A stretch of 64,000 nucleotides of DNA from Myxococcus virescens. Lineage in GTDB: Bacteria > Myxococcota > Myxococcia > Myxococcales > Myxococcaceae. The first letter of the stretch is position 1. Each line of letters begins with the position of its first letter. Below, piece by piece: positions 9,289 to 18,502 of this stretch. The notes beneath the pieces are model-generated. The model worked only from the letters and a program-made list of their open reading frames with translations, made no database searches and was not told the DNA's origin. The stretch covers positions 201,293-265,292 of the forward strand of contig NZ_FNAJ01000005.1 of NCBI RefSeq assembly GCF_900101905.1. The letters run 5' to 3'. Made by a program: the position numbers and the translations under genes.

Positions 9289-9325
9289 ACCTGCGACTGC
9301 CGCGCCACCGCCCAAGCCTGGCTCC

Positions 9326-11659
9326 TCAGGTCAGCCGGTCGATGGCCTGCGCGAGAACCTCCACGCCCAGCTCGCCCTTGACGAGGTACGCGTCCGCACC
9401 GGCATCCAACCCGCGCCGCTTGTCCTCGGGCGAGGCGAGCGACGACAGGATGATGACCGGAATGCGAGCCACCGCGGGCGTCGACTTGAGCCGCCGCGCC
9501 AGCGAGAACCCGTCCAGCTTGGGCATCTGCACGTCCGTGAGGATGAGGTCGTAGGTGTTGTTCTGCACCTTCACGTAGGCCTCTTCGCCGTCCTGGGCTT
9601 CCTCCACCGAGTGCCCCAGCGCCTTCACCAGCGCCCCTTCCGTGGCGCGGGCAATGGGCGAGTCGTCCACCAGCAGCACCCGGAGGCGCTTGGCGGCGGG
9701 GGCCTGGGTGACGGGGCGGGCCATCCGGCGCACCTCCGCCATGATGTCCGGGACATGGAGCAGCACGGCGATGCGCCCGTCCTCCAGCGCCGCGGTGCCG
9801 GCGATGAAGGGCGCGGCCTTGAGGAACTCGCCGCCGCAAGGCTTCACGGCCACTTCGCGCTCGTCCACGAAGCCGTCCACCACCAGCGCCGCGTGGTCCT
9901 CGCCGTGACGCACCACCACCGCGGGGGGCTTGTCGAAGCGATTGCCGCCGTTGAGGCCCAACAGCGGCCCCAACGCCACCAGCGCCGTGGGCTTGCCACG
10001 GTGCCGCACAGCCAGCGTGCCGAAGATCTCCAGCCGGTCATCCGGCTTGACGCGCATGACGGCTTCCACGTCCGCGGCGGGCATGCCGTAGACGTCGTCC
10101 CCCAGGCGCACCAGCAGCACCTTCATCAACGCCAGCGACTGCGGCAGACGCAGGGTGATGGTGGAGCCACGACCGATGCGGCTGCTCACGCCCACCGAGC
10201 CGCCCAGCGTCTCCACCTTGCGCTTCACCACGTCCATTCCCACGCCACGGCCAGACAGCTCGCTGACCTGGTCGCGGGTGGAGAAACCGGGGCGGAAGAT
10301 GAGCTCGATGGCCTCGCGCTCCGACAGCGCAGCGGCCTGCACCGCGTTGATGAGGCGCTTGGAGATGGCCGCCTGACGCAGCCGCTCCGGGTCGATGCCG
10401 CGGCCGTCGTCCTCCACTTCGATGTGGAGCATGTCGCCGTCCACGCGCACGCGGATGCGGATGCGGCCGTTGAGCGGCTTGCCCAGCTGCTGGCGCGTGT
10501 CCGGGGACTCCACGCCGTGGTCCACCGAGTTGCGCAGCAAGTGCACCAGCGCGTCGCGCACGTCGCCCAGCATGGACCGGTCCACGCCGATGTCGGCGTT
10601 CTCGATGACCAAGTCCACTTCCTTGCCCTGCGTGCGCGACATCTCGCGAACGGCGCGCGGGAAGGCGTCGAACACGGTGGACAGCGGCACCAGCCGGGCC
10701 TCGGCCACGTGGTCCGCCATCTTCGCCAGGTTGCCGTGCAGTGTGTTGATGCCGTCATCGTTGCGGCGCACGAAGCGGAACGCGTCGTCGCGCAGCATGT
10801 GGAGGTCGCTCTCCACGCGGTCCAGCTGCTCACGCAGCTCGTTCGAGATGTCGATTTCTTCCGCCAGCCGGAGGAAGCGGTCCCCCAGGCGGCTGAAGCG
10901 CTCGAACAACGCCTCCGTCTCCGAGCTGCGCAGCCGGCCGCGGGCGCTCTCCACCAGCAGGTCGCCCGCGAGCAACCCCAGCGCGTCGAGCACCTCCACG
11001 TTGACGCGGATGCTCCGGTCGGCCACCGCGGACTTCGCGGCGCTCGGGGCCTCCTCGTCACGGCCATGCCCGGCGGCCGGGTGAGGCGCGGATGCAGCGG
11101 CGTGCGCTCCCGGCTCGGCCACGGGGGCCTGCGGCGGGGGCGGTGCCACCGGAGCCTGCACCGGCGCGGGCGGCGCGGCGACGGCCGCCGGTGCCACCAC
11201 GGGCGCGGCGACAGAGGCCGGCGGCGGTGCGGGAGGCGGCGCCACGGGCCGTGCGCCAGCGATGGCCGGCGGCGTCTGTCCGGAGACGTCCGCGAGCATG
11301 CGGACCATCTCCTCGCTGGCCGGGTTGCCCGTGTTGGCGCCGGACAGGTCTTCGTTGAGATCGGAGAGGACGTCGCACGCCCTGAGCAGGACGTCGGTGG
11401 CCACCTCGGTGGCCGTCTTGCCCTCGCGCTCTGCGCGCAGGACGTCCTCGGCGGCGTGCGCCAGCTGCCCGATGGCGGCCAGACCCAACATGCGGGCCTC
11501 GCCCTTCATCGTGTGCAGCTCGCGCGCGACGTCCTCCGCGGCCTGGTCCGCGGTCTCCTTCTCCAGGTCCAATACCCCCAGCTGAATCTTCTGGAGGCGG
11601 TCGGCGGTGACCTCCTGGAACTTCTTCAGGAGGGATTTCTTGAGAGCCTCGGTGTCCAT
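9326..11659 (-). CDS. frzE: FrzE: CheA-CheY hybrid histidine kinase
   Basis: 777 residues. The Hpt domain has the phosphorylatable H49 (ELHTMKGEARML). An Ala/Pro-rich linker spans roughly residues 130-200. Dimerisation and HATPase domains follow, with the N box LLRNSVDHGVESP, G1 DDGRGID and G2 SGRGVGMDVV. A CheW-like domain precedes a C-terminal receiver (LLVDDSP, D709 in LTDVQMP, K in YLVKGE). In M. xanthus FrzE is the kinase of the Frz pathway that controls reversal frequency; its receiver domain acts as an inhibitor or phosphate sink, and FrzZ is the main output. All catalytic residues I can check are present. Confidence 0.97.
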   Translation of the reverse strand: MDTEALKKSLLKKFQEVTADRLQKIQLGVLDLEKETADQAAEDVARELHTMKGEARMLGLAAIGQLAHAAEDVLRAEREGKTATEVATDVLLRACDVLSDLNEDLSGANTGNPASEEMVRMLADVSGQTPPAIAGARPVAPPPAPPPASVAAPVVAPAAVAAPPAPVQAPVAPPPPQAPVAEPGAHAAASAPHPAAGHGRDEEAPSAAKSAVADRSIRVNVEVLDALGLLAGDLLVESARGRLRSSETEALFERFSRLGDRFLRLAEEIDISNELREQLDRVESDLHMLRDDAFRFVRRNDDGINTLHGNLAKMADHVAEARLVPLSTVFDAFPRAVREMSRTQGKEVDLVIENADIGVDRSMLGDVRDALVHLLRNSVDHGVESPDTRQQLGKPLNGRIRIRVRVDGDMLHIEVEDDGRGIDPERLRQAAISKRLINAVQAAALSEREAIELIFRPGFSTRDQVSELSGRGVGMDVVKRKVETLGGSVGVSSRIGRGSTITLRLPQSLALMKVLLVRLGDDVYGMPAADVEAVMRVKPDDRLEIFGTLAVRHRGKPTALVALGPLLGLNGGNRFDKPPAVVVRHGEDHAALVVDGFVDEREVAVKPCGGEFLKAAPFIAGTAALEDGRIAVLLHVPDIMAEVRRMARPVTQAPAAKRLRVLLVDDSPIARATEGALVKALGHSVEEAQDGEEAYVKVQNNTYDLILTDVQMPKLDGFSLARRLKSTPAVARIPVIILSSLASPEDKRRGLDAGADAYLVKGELGVEVLAQAIDRLT

Positions 11660-11692
11660 GGCCGGCGTACGCCCCTCCCCTTCCAGGAAGCG

Positions 11693-12946
11693 CTAGTCGG
11701 CCTTGAACCGCTTGATGAGCTCGGCCAGCCGTCCGGCCAACTGCGTCAGCTCCGCGGCCGCGCCCGTGGCCTGCTTCGAGGCCTGCGTCGTCTGGCGCGT
11801 CACGTCCTCGATCTCCGCCATGGAGGCCACCACCTGCTCGGTGGCCGTGCGCTGCTGCTGCGTGGCGAGGTTGATGACGCGGGCCGCGTCGCTCGTCTCC
11901 TGGACGCCAGCGAGGATGCCTTCCACCGCCTGCGCCGCCACCGCGCCCAGCTTCTCACCGGACTCCGTGGCGGACTTGGACGCCTCGGCGGCGCCGGCCG
12001 CGGCGGCCGTGGCCTCGCGAATCTCGGTGATGAGGTTCTTGATCTCCTTGGTGGAGTCCAGGACGTTCTCCGCCAGACGCCGCATCTCCGCCGCGACGAT
12101 GGAGAAGCCCTTGCCGGCCTCCCCCGCGCGGCTGCCTTCCAGCGCCGCGTTCAGCGCCAGCAGGTCGGAGCGGTCCGCGATCTCGTCGATGACCTCCACC
12201 ACCGTGCCGATGCGCTCCACGCGCTTGGACAGCTTCGCGATGGAGTCCGCCACCGCGACGCCGTCGCTGCGGATCTGCTGCATGGCCTGGATGAACTCGC
12301 CAATGGCGCCCCGGCCCGCGCGCGCCGCGCCCAGCGTCTCTTCCGCCACGCGCGCCACGCTGCCCGCGTTCTCGGCGATCTGCGCCGACGCGTGCTTCAG
12401 CTCCTCCATGGTGGCGGTCGTCTCGTGGATGGCCGCCGCCTGCTCCGTGGAGGACGTCTCATGCTGCGTGGAGGCCGCCAGCACCTGGTTGGCGGACGAG
12501 GACAGCCTCAGGGCCGCCTCGTTGATCTCCCGCACGAAGGTGCGCAGCGTCTCGATGACCTTCCCGAAGCCCTCCAGCAGGGGCCCGAGCTGCGGGTCTT
12601 CGGTGGTGGTGTTCCACCGGGACAGATCGCCCTCGCGCACCAGGCCGATGAGCGCGTCCAACGCCTGGTCGATCTCCTGCGCCGCCACGTGCTTGCGGTG
12701 CTCGGAGGCCGCGAACTGGTCCAGCACCTGGTTGAGCAGGTGCGCCAGCTCCGCGCCGGACTCACCGACCAGCTCCTTGGGCACGCGGGCCTGCAGGTTG
12801 CCGGACAGCACCGTCAGCAGCGTGTCGGTGATGGCCTTGGTGGAGGAAGAGGTCGACGCCGCGTTCGTGGCGCCGGCCTTGGAGGCGGGGGCCTTCCGGG
12901 CGCGAGCCTTGCCAGCGGGCTTCTCGTTGGGGGTGTCCAGGGACAT
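11693..12946 (-). CDS. frzCD: FrzCD: cytoplasmic methyl-accepting chemotaxis receptor
   Basis: 417 residues from the ATG at 12946 (MSLDTPNEKP). There is no transmembrane segment. A basic, Ala/Lys/Arg-rich N-terminus (KARARKAPASK) matches the nucleoid-binding tail described for FrzCD. The coiled-coil signalling domain ends in a hairpin with EIADRSDLLALNAALEGSRAGEAGKGF, the universal receptor tip, flanked by methylation helices. It works with FrzA/FrzB coupling proteins to control FrzE and hence cell reversals. It begins 5 bases after the frzB stop. Confidence 0.97.
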   Translation of the reverse strand: MSLDTPNEKPAGKARARKAPASKAGATNAASTSSSTKAITDTLLTVLSGNLQARVPKELVGESGAELAHLLNQVLDQFAASEHRKHVAAQEIDQALDALIGLVREGDLSRWNTTTEDPQLGPLLEGFGKVIETLRTFVREINEAALRLSSSANQVLAASTQHETSSTEQAAAIHETTATMEELKHASAQIAENAGSVARVAEETLGAARAGRGAIGEFIQAMQQIRSDGVAVADSIAKLSKRVERIGTVVEVIDEIADRSDLLALNAALEGSRAGEAGKGFSIVAAEMRRLAENVLDSTKEIKNLITEIREATAAAAGAAEASKSATESGEKLGAVAAQAVEGILAGVQETSDAARVINLATQQQRTATEQVVASMAEIEDVTRQTTQASKQATGAAAELTQLAGRLAELIKRFKAD

Positions 12947-12951
12947 GTGTC

Positions 12952-13326
12952 TCAGTGCCTTCCTTGAGTCCTTGCGGTTTCGACCAGATCGATGAGCAAC
13001 ACGGTGCGGGCCTCTTCCAGGCACACACCGACTGCGTAGGCTGCGGCGCCGGCCGTGGGAGGCATCCGGCGCAAGGAATTGACGGGGATGGAGCGCACAC
13101 CGTGCACGGCGTCCACCTTGAGGTGGGCTTCACCCGCCGGGGTGTCGAAGACGATGGCGCGGTTGCCCCGGTGAGGCAGGCCCAGCTCCGCCAGCGTGAG
13201 GTCCTCCGGCAGCGCGCGGTCGATGCGCAGCACCTGGGACGCATCCGTGCCGTAGAGCGTGGCGCCGATGTCGAAGAAGAGGAGGTCCACCTCTTCCTCC
13301 TTCTCATGGAAGGCGTCGTCGTTCAC
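12952..13326 (-). CDS. frzB: FrzB: CheW-like coupling protein
   Basis: 124 residues, a minimal CheW fold (VDLLFFDIGATLYGTDASQVLRI, then GNRAIVFDT and the C-terminal VLLIDLVET). It is shorter than standard CheW, and published work reports that FrzB lacks part of the kinase-binding surface and acts as an accessory adaptor. It overlaps the frzA stop by four bases (ATGA) and sits 5 bases before frzCD, so it is translated within the frz operon. Confidence 0.94.
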   Translation of the reverse strand: MNDDAFHEKEEEVDLLFFDIGATLYGTDASQVLRIDRALPEDLTLAELGLPHRGNRAIVFDTPAGEAHLKVDAVHGVRSIPVNSLRRMPPTAGAAAYAVGVCLEEARTVLLIDLVETARTQGRH

Positions 13327-13805
13327 CGCGCCACCGCCCGCTGCCGCGCCGTCTGGAGCAGCTTGGAGAAGTTGAGGAGGTTGATGGCCTCCTGGTTGCC
13401 GCTGGCCTGCACCACGCCCAGCAGGTGCTCGGCCGCGGCGTCGCCGCCCAGGGGCGGTGGGAGGATGTCCGCCACGGGAATGCGGCGCAGCCCCAGCACC
13501 GTGTCCGCGACGACGCCGGCCACATAGCTGCCCGTGACGCCGACGAACAGGCGGGTGCGCGGGCCGATGCGGGCCTCTCCCTTGGAGAGGAAGCGCAGCA
13601 GGTCCAGCACCGGGAGCACCTCGCCCCGGTGGCCGGTGACGCCCATGATGAAGGACGGGGTCCGGGGCAAGGGCGTGAGCAGACCGGCCCGAAGCACTTC
13701 GAGCACGTTCTCACTGGGCACGCCCAGGCGGAGGTCGCCCACGCGGAAGCAGAAGAACTCCTGCTCCGGCCGGGCCTGGGCGGCCAAGGCGCGGTCCGGA
13801 GCCAT
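13323..13805 (-). CDS. frzA: FrzA: CheW coupling protein
   Basis: 160 residues from the ATG at 13805 (MAPDRALAAQ). A TTG at 13844 in the same frame is rejected because a plausible promoter ends just upstream of it. The CheW signature is clear: FFCFRVGDLRLGVPSENVLEVL, FIMGVTGHRGEVLPVLDLLRFL and the second beta-barrel VGVTGSYVAGVVADTVLGL. It links FrzCD to FrzE. It is the first gene of the six-gene frz operon. Confidence 0.96.
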   Translation of the reverse strand: MAPDRALAAQARPEQEFFCFRVGDLRLGVPSENVLEVLRAGLLTPLPRTPSFIMGVTGHRGEVLPVLDLLRFLSKGEARIGPRTRLFVGVTGSYVAGVVADTVLGLRRIPVADILPPPLGGDAAAEHLLGVVQASGNQEAINLLNFSKLLQTARQRAVAR

Positions 13806-13852
13806 CCGGAGTGCTCGCTGGAGGGGAGTCGAGGTCGTGGTCAAGGCGCCAA

Positions 13853-13881
13853 AGTATCCGGAGGCGATGAATAGCGGTCAA
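13853..13881 (-). promoter_or_regulatory. Candidate housekeeping promoter of the frz operon
   Basis: On the minus strand TTGACC (13881-13876) is followed after 17 bases by GATACT (13858-13853). Transcription from here would start near 13846, about 40 bases before the frzA ATG. The match is moderate, and no activator site was recognised. Confidence 0.4.
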
Positions 13882-13975
13882 GAGGACCTGACGACCAGCC
13901 CGCCTGGTCGCCGTTTCGATGGTCCGCGCTGCACCAAAGGTGTAGGGTTCTACCGCGAAGCCCTTGAGGAGGACG

Positions 13976-14845
13976 ATGTCGCGCGTACTGGTCATTGATG
14001 ACAGCCCGATGCTGGTGGAGCTCACCGTCCGGGCGCTCACCGCCGCCGGCTACCAGGCGAGCGGCGCGCAGGACCTTGCCAGCCTCGAGCAGAAGCTCGC
14101 CGAGGGGCCGTTCTCGCTCATCCTCATGGACGTCAACATGCCGGAGATGTTCGGCGACGACGTCGTGGAGTACCTCCGCCGGCAGAAGAAGGTCACCGCG
14201 AAGCTGGTCCTCTATTCCGACATCTCCGAGGCGGAGCTGGACGGAAAGACGAAGGCTTCGGGGGCGGACGGCTACATCCTGAAGAGCGGTGGGCTCGAAG
14301 CCGTGCTCGGCGGGGTCATGGGTCTCATTGGCCCCCCCGCCCTGGGCATCCCCACCGCCGTGCCCGCCCCGGCTGCGGCCCCCGCGGCGGCGCCCACCCC
14401 GCCGGCTCCCGCGGCCCCTGTCCCCGCGGCGACGGGCGGCCTCAAACCCGCGCCCACCACGGGCGGGCGCAAGCCGCGCATCCTCATCGTGGATGACAGC
14501 GAGATGACGGCCCGCATCATCGAAGCGGACCTGGTGACCAAGGGCTTCGAGGTCCATGTCGCGGACACCGCCGACAAGGCCACGAAGATCATCCTCAAGA
14601 AGCAGACGCGTCCGGACCTGGTGCTGCTGGACGTGCGCATGCCCAACGTGAACGGCGAGCAGTTCTGCCGCTTCATCAAGAGCAACAGCCTCTTCAAGGG
14701 CATCAAGGTGCTGCTGTGCTCGGGTGAGAACGTCGAGGAGTTGCAGCGCATCTGCCGTGAGGCGGGCGCCGACGGCTACATCCCCAAGGACGCGGTGATG
14801 GGCAACCTGGTGGCCAAGGAGCTGATGCCCACCGGTAACGAGTAG
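13976..14845 (+). CDS. frzZ: FrzZ: dual-receiver response regulator
   Basis: 289 residues from the ATG at 13976, with GGAGG five bases upstream; earlier in-frame ATGs lack this site. Two CheY-like receivers (LVIDDSP...D52 in LMDVNMP, and LIVDDSE...D219 in LLDVRMP) are joined by an Ala/Pro-rich linker at about residues 120-160. Both phosphoacceptor aspartates are kept. In M. xanthus FrzZ is the output of the Frz pathway, phosphorylated by FrzE and moving to the leading pole to promote reversal. It is divergent from frzA with 170 bases between the starts. There is no DNA-binding domain, as expected. Confidence 0.96.
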   Translation: MSRVLVIDDSPMLVELTVRALTAAGYQASGAQDLASLEQKLAEGPFSLILMDVNMPEMFGDDVVEYLRRQKKVTAKLVLYSDISEAELDGKTKASGADGYILKSGGLEAVLGGVMGLIGPPALGIPTAVPAPAAAPAAAPTPPAPAAPVPAATGGLKPAPTTGGRKPRILIVDDSEMTARIIEADLVTKGFEVHVADTADKATKIILKKQTRPDLVLLDVRMPNVNGEQFCRFIKSNSLFKGIKVLLCSGENVEELQRICREAGADGYIPKDAVMGNLVAKELMPTGNE

Positions 14846-14850
14846 TCCCC

Positions 14851-14871
14851 AGGGGCCGCGTCGCGGCCCCT
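14851..14871 (+). terminator. frzZ terminator hairpin
   Basis: Nine-bp perfect arms aggggccgc and gcggcccct around a three-base loop, 5 bases after the frzZ stop. There is no long T run. It also lies downstream of the convergent radical SAM gene. Confidence 0.6.
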
Positions 14872-14980
14872 CCTGGCGTGTGCCCCCCCGAGGCCGCGCC
14901 ACCTGCCTCCCGAGGACGGAGCGCCCACCGGGCCTCCAATCTGACAGGGGAAGGAACGCCCTCCCCCGTCCCCCCAGGCG

Positions 14981-16285
14981 CTACCGGACCCCGGCCGCGT
15001 TCTCGCGCTCTTCCAGCCCGCGCGCGAAGTTGCCCACGATGAGCCCCGGGCGTGCCGCCTTCAGCCGCTGAAGCAGCGTGCGGATGCCCACCGGCTCTCC
15101 TCCCGCGCCGCGCTCGCGCGCCACTTCCAGGTACTGCAACGGGTCGATGCACAGCGAGCGCGTCTGAACCTGGTCCACGCGGTACTTCTTCACCAGCCGC
15201 TCCAGCGCCCGCACCTCGCCCTCGCGGTCGGTGACGCCGGGGAACAGCAGCAGGTTCAGCGCCAGGTACGCGCCGCGCTCACGCGCCAGGGCGATGGAGG
15301 CCTCCACGTCCTCCCAGCCGTACTTCACCGGCTTGTAGTAGGCCTCGTAGAGGTCCTTCACCGCCGAGTTGAGTGACACGCGGATGGCGTCCAGCCCCGC
15401 GTCGAAGAGGGCCTCCAGGCCGCGCGTGAGGCTGGCGTTGGTGTTGATGTTGATGGAGCCCGCCTGCGTGCGCGCCCGCATGTAGCGGATGGCCTCGGCA
15501 ATCTGCTTCCAGCGCGTGAGCGGCTCGCCCTCGCAGCCCTGGCCGAAGCTCACCATGGTGCGGCCCGGCGCGTGCTCCAGGTGGAAGAGGCCAATCTGGC
15601 CCATCTCCTCGCCCGTGGGCCCGTCATCCATGCGCTCGTGCGACGCCGGTGGGCCGTCCGCCGGCTGGTCGGAGATGCAGCCCACGCAGCGCGCGTTGCA
15701 CATGACGGACGCGGGGATGGCGGCCTCGTCACGCACGTAGAAGGTGTTCTGCGACGTGAAGCACCGATAGAGCATCGCGCACGTCTTGAGCTGCTTCAGC
15801 ACCCGGTTGTCCGGGAAGCGCGCCATGTGCTTCGCCACCAGGTCCTTCATGTCCGGCGTGGAGAACCGCTCCGGGTCCCAGTGGGAGCGACGGTCGGTAT
15901 GGATGGCCCACGCCACCGGCCCCTCACCCACCCAGGCCGCGGCGGTGTACGCCCACTGCGGCAGCACGGGGCCACTGCCCTTCACCTCGCCGGGGAGGAA
16001 GGTGCGCGTGTAGCCGGGGGGCAGCAGCGCGCCCACTGCGTTGGGGACAAACGTCTTGCCCCCCATCTTCATCTCCCGGACGAGCTCCAGCTCCCCTGTC
16101 TCCGGATGCAGGCCCACCGGGAGGCGCCCTGGCAGGTGGACGAGCCGCCCGGAGGACGGCAGCGGAATGGGCTTGTCCTGCGGAGGAACGAGCTCTTCGC
16201 CGCTGCGCAGCGTGGCGAGCAGGTACGGATGTTCCATCACCCGTCCCTTGGGGTCCGCGAATAGGAGCTTCGGAGCAGACGTCAT
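14981..16285 (-). CDS. Radical SAM protein
   Basis: 434 residues from the ATG at 16285 (MTSAPKLLFADPKGRV), with AGGG just upstream. The iron-sulphur cluster motif is C196-x3-C200-x2-C203 (CNARCVGC). It is followed by radical SAM elements: FGQGCEGEPL (the GGE-like region), SININTNASL and the barrel strands AIRVSLNSAVKD and LNLLLFPGVTD. About 190 residues precede the cluster, longer than in simple members. They carry several beta segments but no domain I recognise. The substrate is unknown. It is divergent from alanine dehydrogenase and convergent with frzZ. Confidence 0.85.
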   Translation of the reverse strand: MTSAPKLLFADPKGRVMEHPYLLATLRSGEELVPPQDKPIPLPSSGRLVHLPGRLPVGLHPETGELELVREMKMGGKTFVPNAVGALLPPGYTRTFLPGEVKGSGPVLPQWAYTAAAWVGEGPVAWAIHTDRRSHWDPERFSTPDMKDLVAKHMARFPDNRVLKQLKTCAMLYRCFTSQNTFYVRDEAAIPASVMCNARCVGCISDQPADGPPASHERMDDGPTGEEMGQIGLFHLEHAPGRTMVSFGQGCEGEPLTRWKQIAEAIRYMRARTQAGSININTNASLTRGLEALFDAGLDAIRVSLNSAVKDLYEAYYKPVKYGWEDVEASIALARERGAYLALNLLLFPGVTDREGEVRALERLVKKYRVDQVQTRSLCIDPLQYLEVARERGAGGEPVGIRTLLQRLKAARPGLIVGNFARGLEERENAAGVR

Positions 16286-16405
16286 GTCCCTGCTAACTAA
16301 CACGAGCGGCGCACGCTTCATCACGCATCGCATCCAACGCCTCGCGTCATGTCTTCAGAGGTGTTTGACGCAAATGGCGCCCATGCCGGGCTGTCTGCCC
16401 GCGCC

Positions 16406-16434
16406 TTGATTCCCCCTTGGGCCCTCGTTAGGGT
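16406..16434 (+). promoter_or_regulatory. Candidate ald promoter
   Basis: TTGATT (16406-16411) and TAGGGT (16429-16434) are separated by 17 bases. The -10 match is weak. The predicted start is about 30 bases before the GTG of ald. Confidence 0.3.
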
Positions 16435-16471
16435 CCGCGCGCTTTTTTACGTCCCCCTCTCGGAGGCAGTC

Positions 16472-17596
16472 GTGATCGTCGGAGTTCCCAAGGAGATCAA
16501 AACCCGCGAGTACCGCGTCGGCATGGTGCCGGCTGGCGCCGCCGCCCTCATCGCCGCGGGTCACACGGTCCTGATCGAGACGAACGCCGGCGTTGGCTCC
16601 GGCATCCCCGATTCGGAGTACCAGCGCGTCGGCGCACAGATCGTCTCCACCGCGGACGAGGTCTGGAAGCGCTCGGAGATGATCATCAAGGTCAAGGAGC
16701 CCATCGCGCCCGAGTACGCGCGCATCCAGCCCGGCCAGATCATCTATACGTACTTCCACCTGGCCGGCGTGGACCCGGAGCTGACCAAGACGCTGCTCCA
16801 GAAGAAGGCCGCGGCCGTGGCCTATGAAACGCTTCAGCCGGACGACGGCAGCCTGCCGCTGCTCAAGCCCATGAGCGAGGTGGCCGGAAAGATGGCCATC
16901 CAGGTGGGCGCCAAGTGCCTGGAGCGGGCCCACGGCGGCAAGGGCATCCTCCTGGGCGGCGTGCCCGGCGTGCGCCGGGGCCGCGTCACCGTCATCGGCG
17001 GCGGCGTGGTGGGCCTGTGCGCCGCCAAGGTGGCGGTGGGCATGGGCGCCGAGGTCACCCTCATCGACGTCAACATGGAGCGCCTCACCTACCTGGATGA
17101 CGTGTTCCTCGGCCGCGTCGGCGTGCTGGCCTCCGACTCGGAGAGCATCTCCCGCTCCGTGCGCGAGGCCGACCTCGTCGTGGGCGCGGTGCTCATCCCC
17201 GGTCGCAAGGCCCCGAAGCTCGTCTCCGAGGCCCTCATCTCGGAGATGAGCCCGGGCTCCGTGGTGGTCGACGTGGCGGTGGACCAGGGTGGCTGCATCG
17301 AGACGTGCAAGCCCACCACCCACGACAACCCCACGTTCGAGGTCCACGGCGTCGTCCACTACTGCGTCGCCAACATGCCCGGCGCCGTGCCGCAGACGTC
17401 CACCTACGCCCTCACCAACGTCACCCGCCCCTATTCGCTCCGGATCGCCAACCTGGGCCTGGCGGCGGCCGTGAAGGAGGACCGCGCCCTCGCGCGTGCG
17501 ATGAACACCTACAACGGCCACGTCACCTACGAGGCCGTCGCGAAAGACATGGGCTACCCCTACATGCCCATCGCGGACGCGCTCGCCGGCAAGTAA
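16472..17596 (+). CDS. ald: Alanine dehydrogenase
   Basis: 374 residues from a GTG at 16472, with GGAGG five bases upstream, giving the typical start [18 protein letters not shown]. The catalytic domain has [10 protein letters not shown] and [15 protein letters not shown]. The NAD-binding Rossmann motif is [15 protein letters not shown], and [16 protein letters not shown] is the classic signature. The enzyme interconverts L-alanine and pyruvate plus ammonia with NAD. In M. xanthus an alanine dehydrogenase has been linked to development, probably through use of amino acids as carbon source. It is followed by a strong terminator. Confidence 0.95.
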   Translation: MIVGVPKEIKTREYRVGMVPAGAAALIAAGHTVLIETNAGVGSGIPDSEYQRVGAQIVSTADEVWKRSEMIIKVKEPIAPEYARIQPGQIIYTYFHLAGVDPELTKTLLQKKAAAVAYETLQPDDGSLPLLKPMSEVAGKMAIQVGAKCLERAHGGKGILLGGVPGVRRGRVTVIGGGVVGLCAAKVAVGMGAEVTLIDVNMERLTYLDDVFLGRVGVLASDSESISRSVREADLVVGAVLIPGRKAPKLVSEALISEMSPGSVVVDVAVDQGGCIETCKPTTHDNPTFEVHGVVHYCVANMPGAVPQTSTYALTNVTRPYSLRIANLGLAAAVKEDRALARAMNTYNGHVTYEAVAKDMGYPYMPIADALAGK

Positions 17597-17628
17597 GCCC
17601 GGTAAGCAGGTAAACGACGCAGTCCCTG

Positions 17629-17665
17629 GCGGGGAGGTTCGGATGGCGACATCCGGCCTCCCCGC
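17629..17665 (+). terminator. ald terminator
   Basis: Nine-bp arms gcggggagg (17629-17637) and cctccccgc (17657-17665) continue inward as ggatg/catcc, forming a long GC stem. The sequence after it is tcgttatct. It starts 32 bases after the ald stop. Confidence 0.7.
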
Positions 17666-17679
17666 TCGTTATCTCTGCT

Positions 17680-17696
17680 AGGGAATATGTTTCCCT
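17680..17696. promoter_or_regulatory. Palindrome upstream of the ECF sigma gene
   Basis: AGGGAA and TTCCCT separated by five bases (tatgt), about 140 bases before the sigma factor start. It could be an operator or part of a promoter. No known regulator is implied. Confidence 0.3.
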
Positions 17697-17838
17697 GGCC
17701 GGCGTCGTGTATTCCCGAAGCGGGCGTCCGGGCGGGTGTCGTGGGATGCCGTTGTTGCCCTGGTTGTTCCCGTGCATACATTTGGCGGGTAAGCGACAAC
17801 TCATTCCCCTTTTGTTTCGGGCCCTTGGAAGGCGGGAC

Positions 17839-18480
17839 ATGTTGGATTTCAGGCAACCCAACCGGACGAAGCAGGAATTCGAAGAGCTGGCGCTCGCCCA
17901 TCTGGACCCGCTCTATTCGGCGGCGCTGCGCCTGACGAAGAACGAGCGCGACGCCGAGGACCTGGTGCAGGACACCTGCATGCGGGCGTACCGCTTCTTC
18001 GACAAGTTCGAGCGCGGGACGAACATCAAGGCCTGGCTCTTCAAGATTCTCACCAACACCTTCATCAACCGCTACCGGCGGAAGGTGAAAGAGCGCACGG
18101 TGGTCGAAGGCGTGGAGCGCGAGGCCGTCCACGAGCGCTTCGTGAGCCGGGACGCGACGGACTTCGCGGCCAACCCCGAGCAGTACTTCTTCGACCGGCT
18201 CCTGTCGGACGACGTGCTGCGGGCCATTGACGCGCTGCCCATCGACTTCCGGCTGGTGGTCATCCTCGCGGACCTCCAGGAGTTCTCCTACAAGGAGATC
18301 GCGGAGATTCTCGAGTGCCCCGTGGGCACGGTCATGAGCCGCCTGTTCCGCGGACGCAAGCTCCTGCAGAAGAACCTGCGTGAGTACGCCGAGGGCCAGG
18401 GCGTATTCCGGCACGACGGGGAGCCGGTGAACGCCCCCGCGGACCTGGAAGAGTATCGCCACAGGAAGAAGACAGGGTAG
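17839..18480 (+). CDS. rpoE1: ECF RNA polymerase sigma factor, RpoE1 type
   Basis: 213 residues from the ATG at 17839, with GGAAGGCGGG upstream. Region 2 ([36 protein letters not shown], with [17 protein letters not shown]) and region 4 ([28 protein letters not shown]) are complete. An acidic, Phe/Tyr-rich linker lies between. The position between the frz cluster and frzS, with a partner anti-sigma gene, matches rpoE1 of M. xanthus. That factor was described as an ECF sigma factor affecting motility behaviour; the assignment rests on this synteny. The C-terminal 25 residues after region 4 are not typical of short ECF factors. The anti-sigma gene starts 22 bases downstream. Confidence 0.9.
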   Translation: MLDFRQPNRTKQEFEELALAHLDPLYSAALRLTKNERDAEDLVQDTCMRAYRFFDKFERGTNIKAWLFKILTNTFINRYRRKVKERTVVEGVEREAVHERFVSRDATDFAANPEQYFFDRLLSDDVLRAIDALPIDFRLVVILADLQEFSYKEIAEILECPVGTVMSRLFRGRKLLQKNLREYAEGQGVFRHDGEPVNAPADLEEYRHRKKTG

Positions 18481-18502
18481 AAACCCGTTCCTAGCGCGCG
18501 CC

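Noticed and set aside
8756..12967. A 1403-codon plus-strand frame across frzG, frzE and frzCD
   Set aside because: It is antisense to well-known Frz proteins, and its sequence is Arg/His/Gly/Leu-rich, typical of mirror frames in high-GC DNA.
13806..13844. TTG start giving FrzA 13 extra residues
   Set aside because: No ribosome-binding site precedes it, the candidate promoter would start at it, and the ATG at 13805 gives the length I recall for M. xanthus FrzA.
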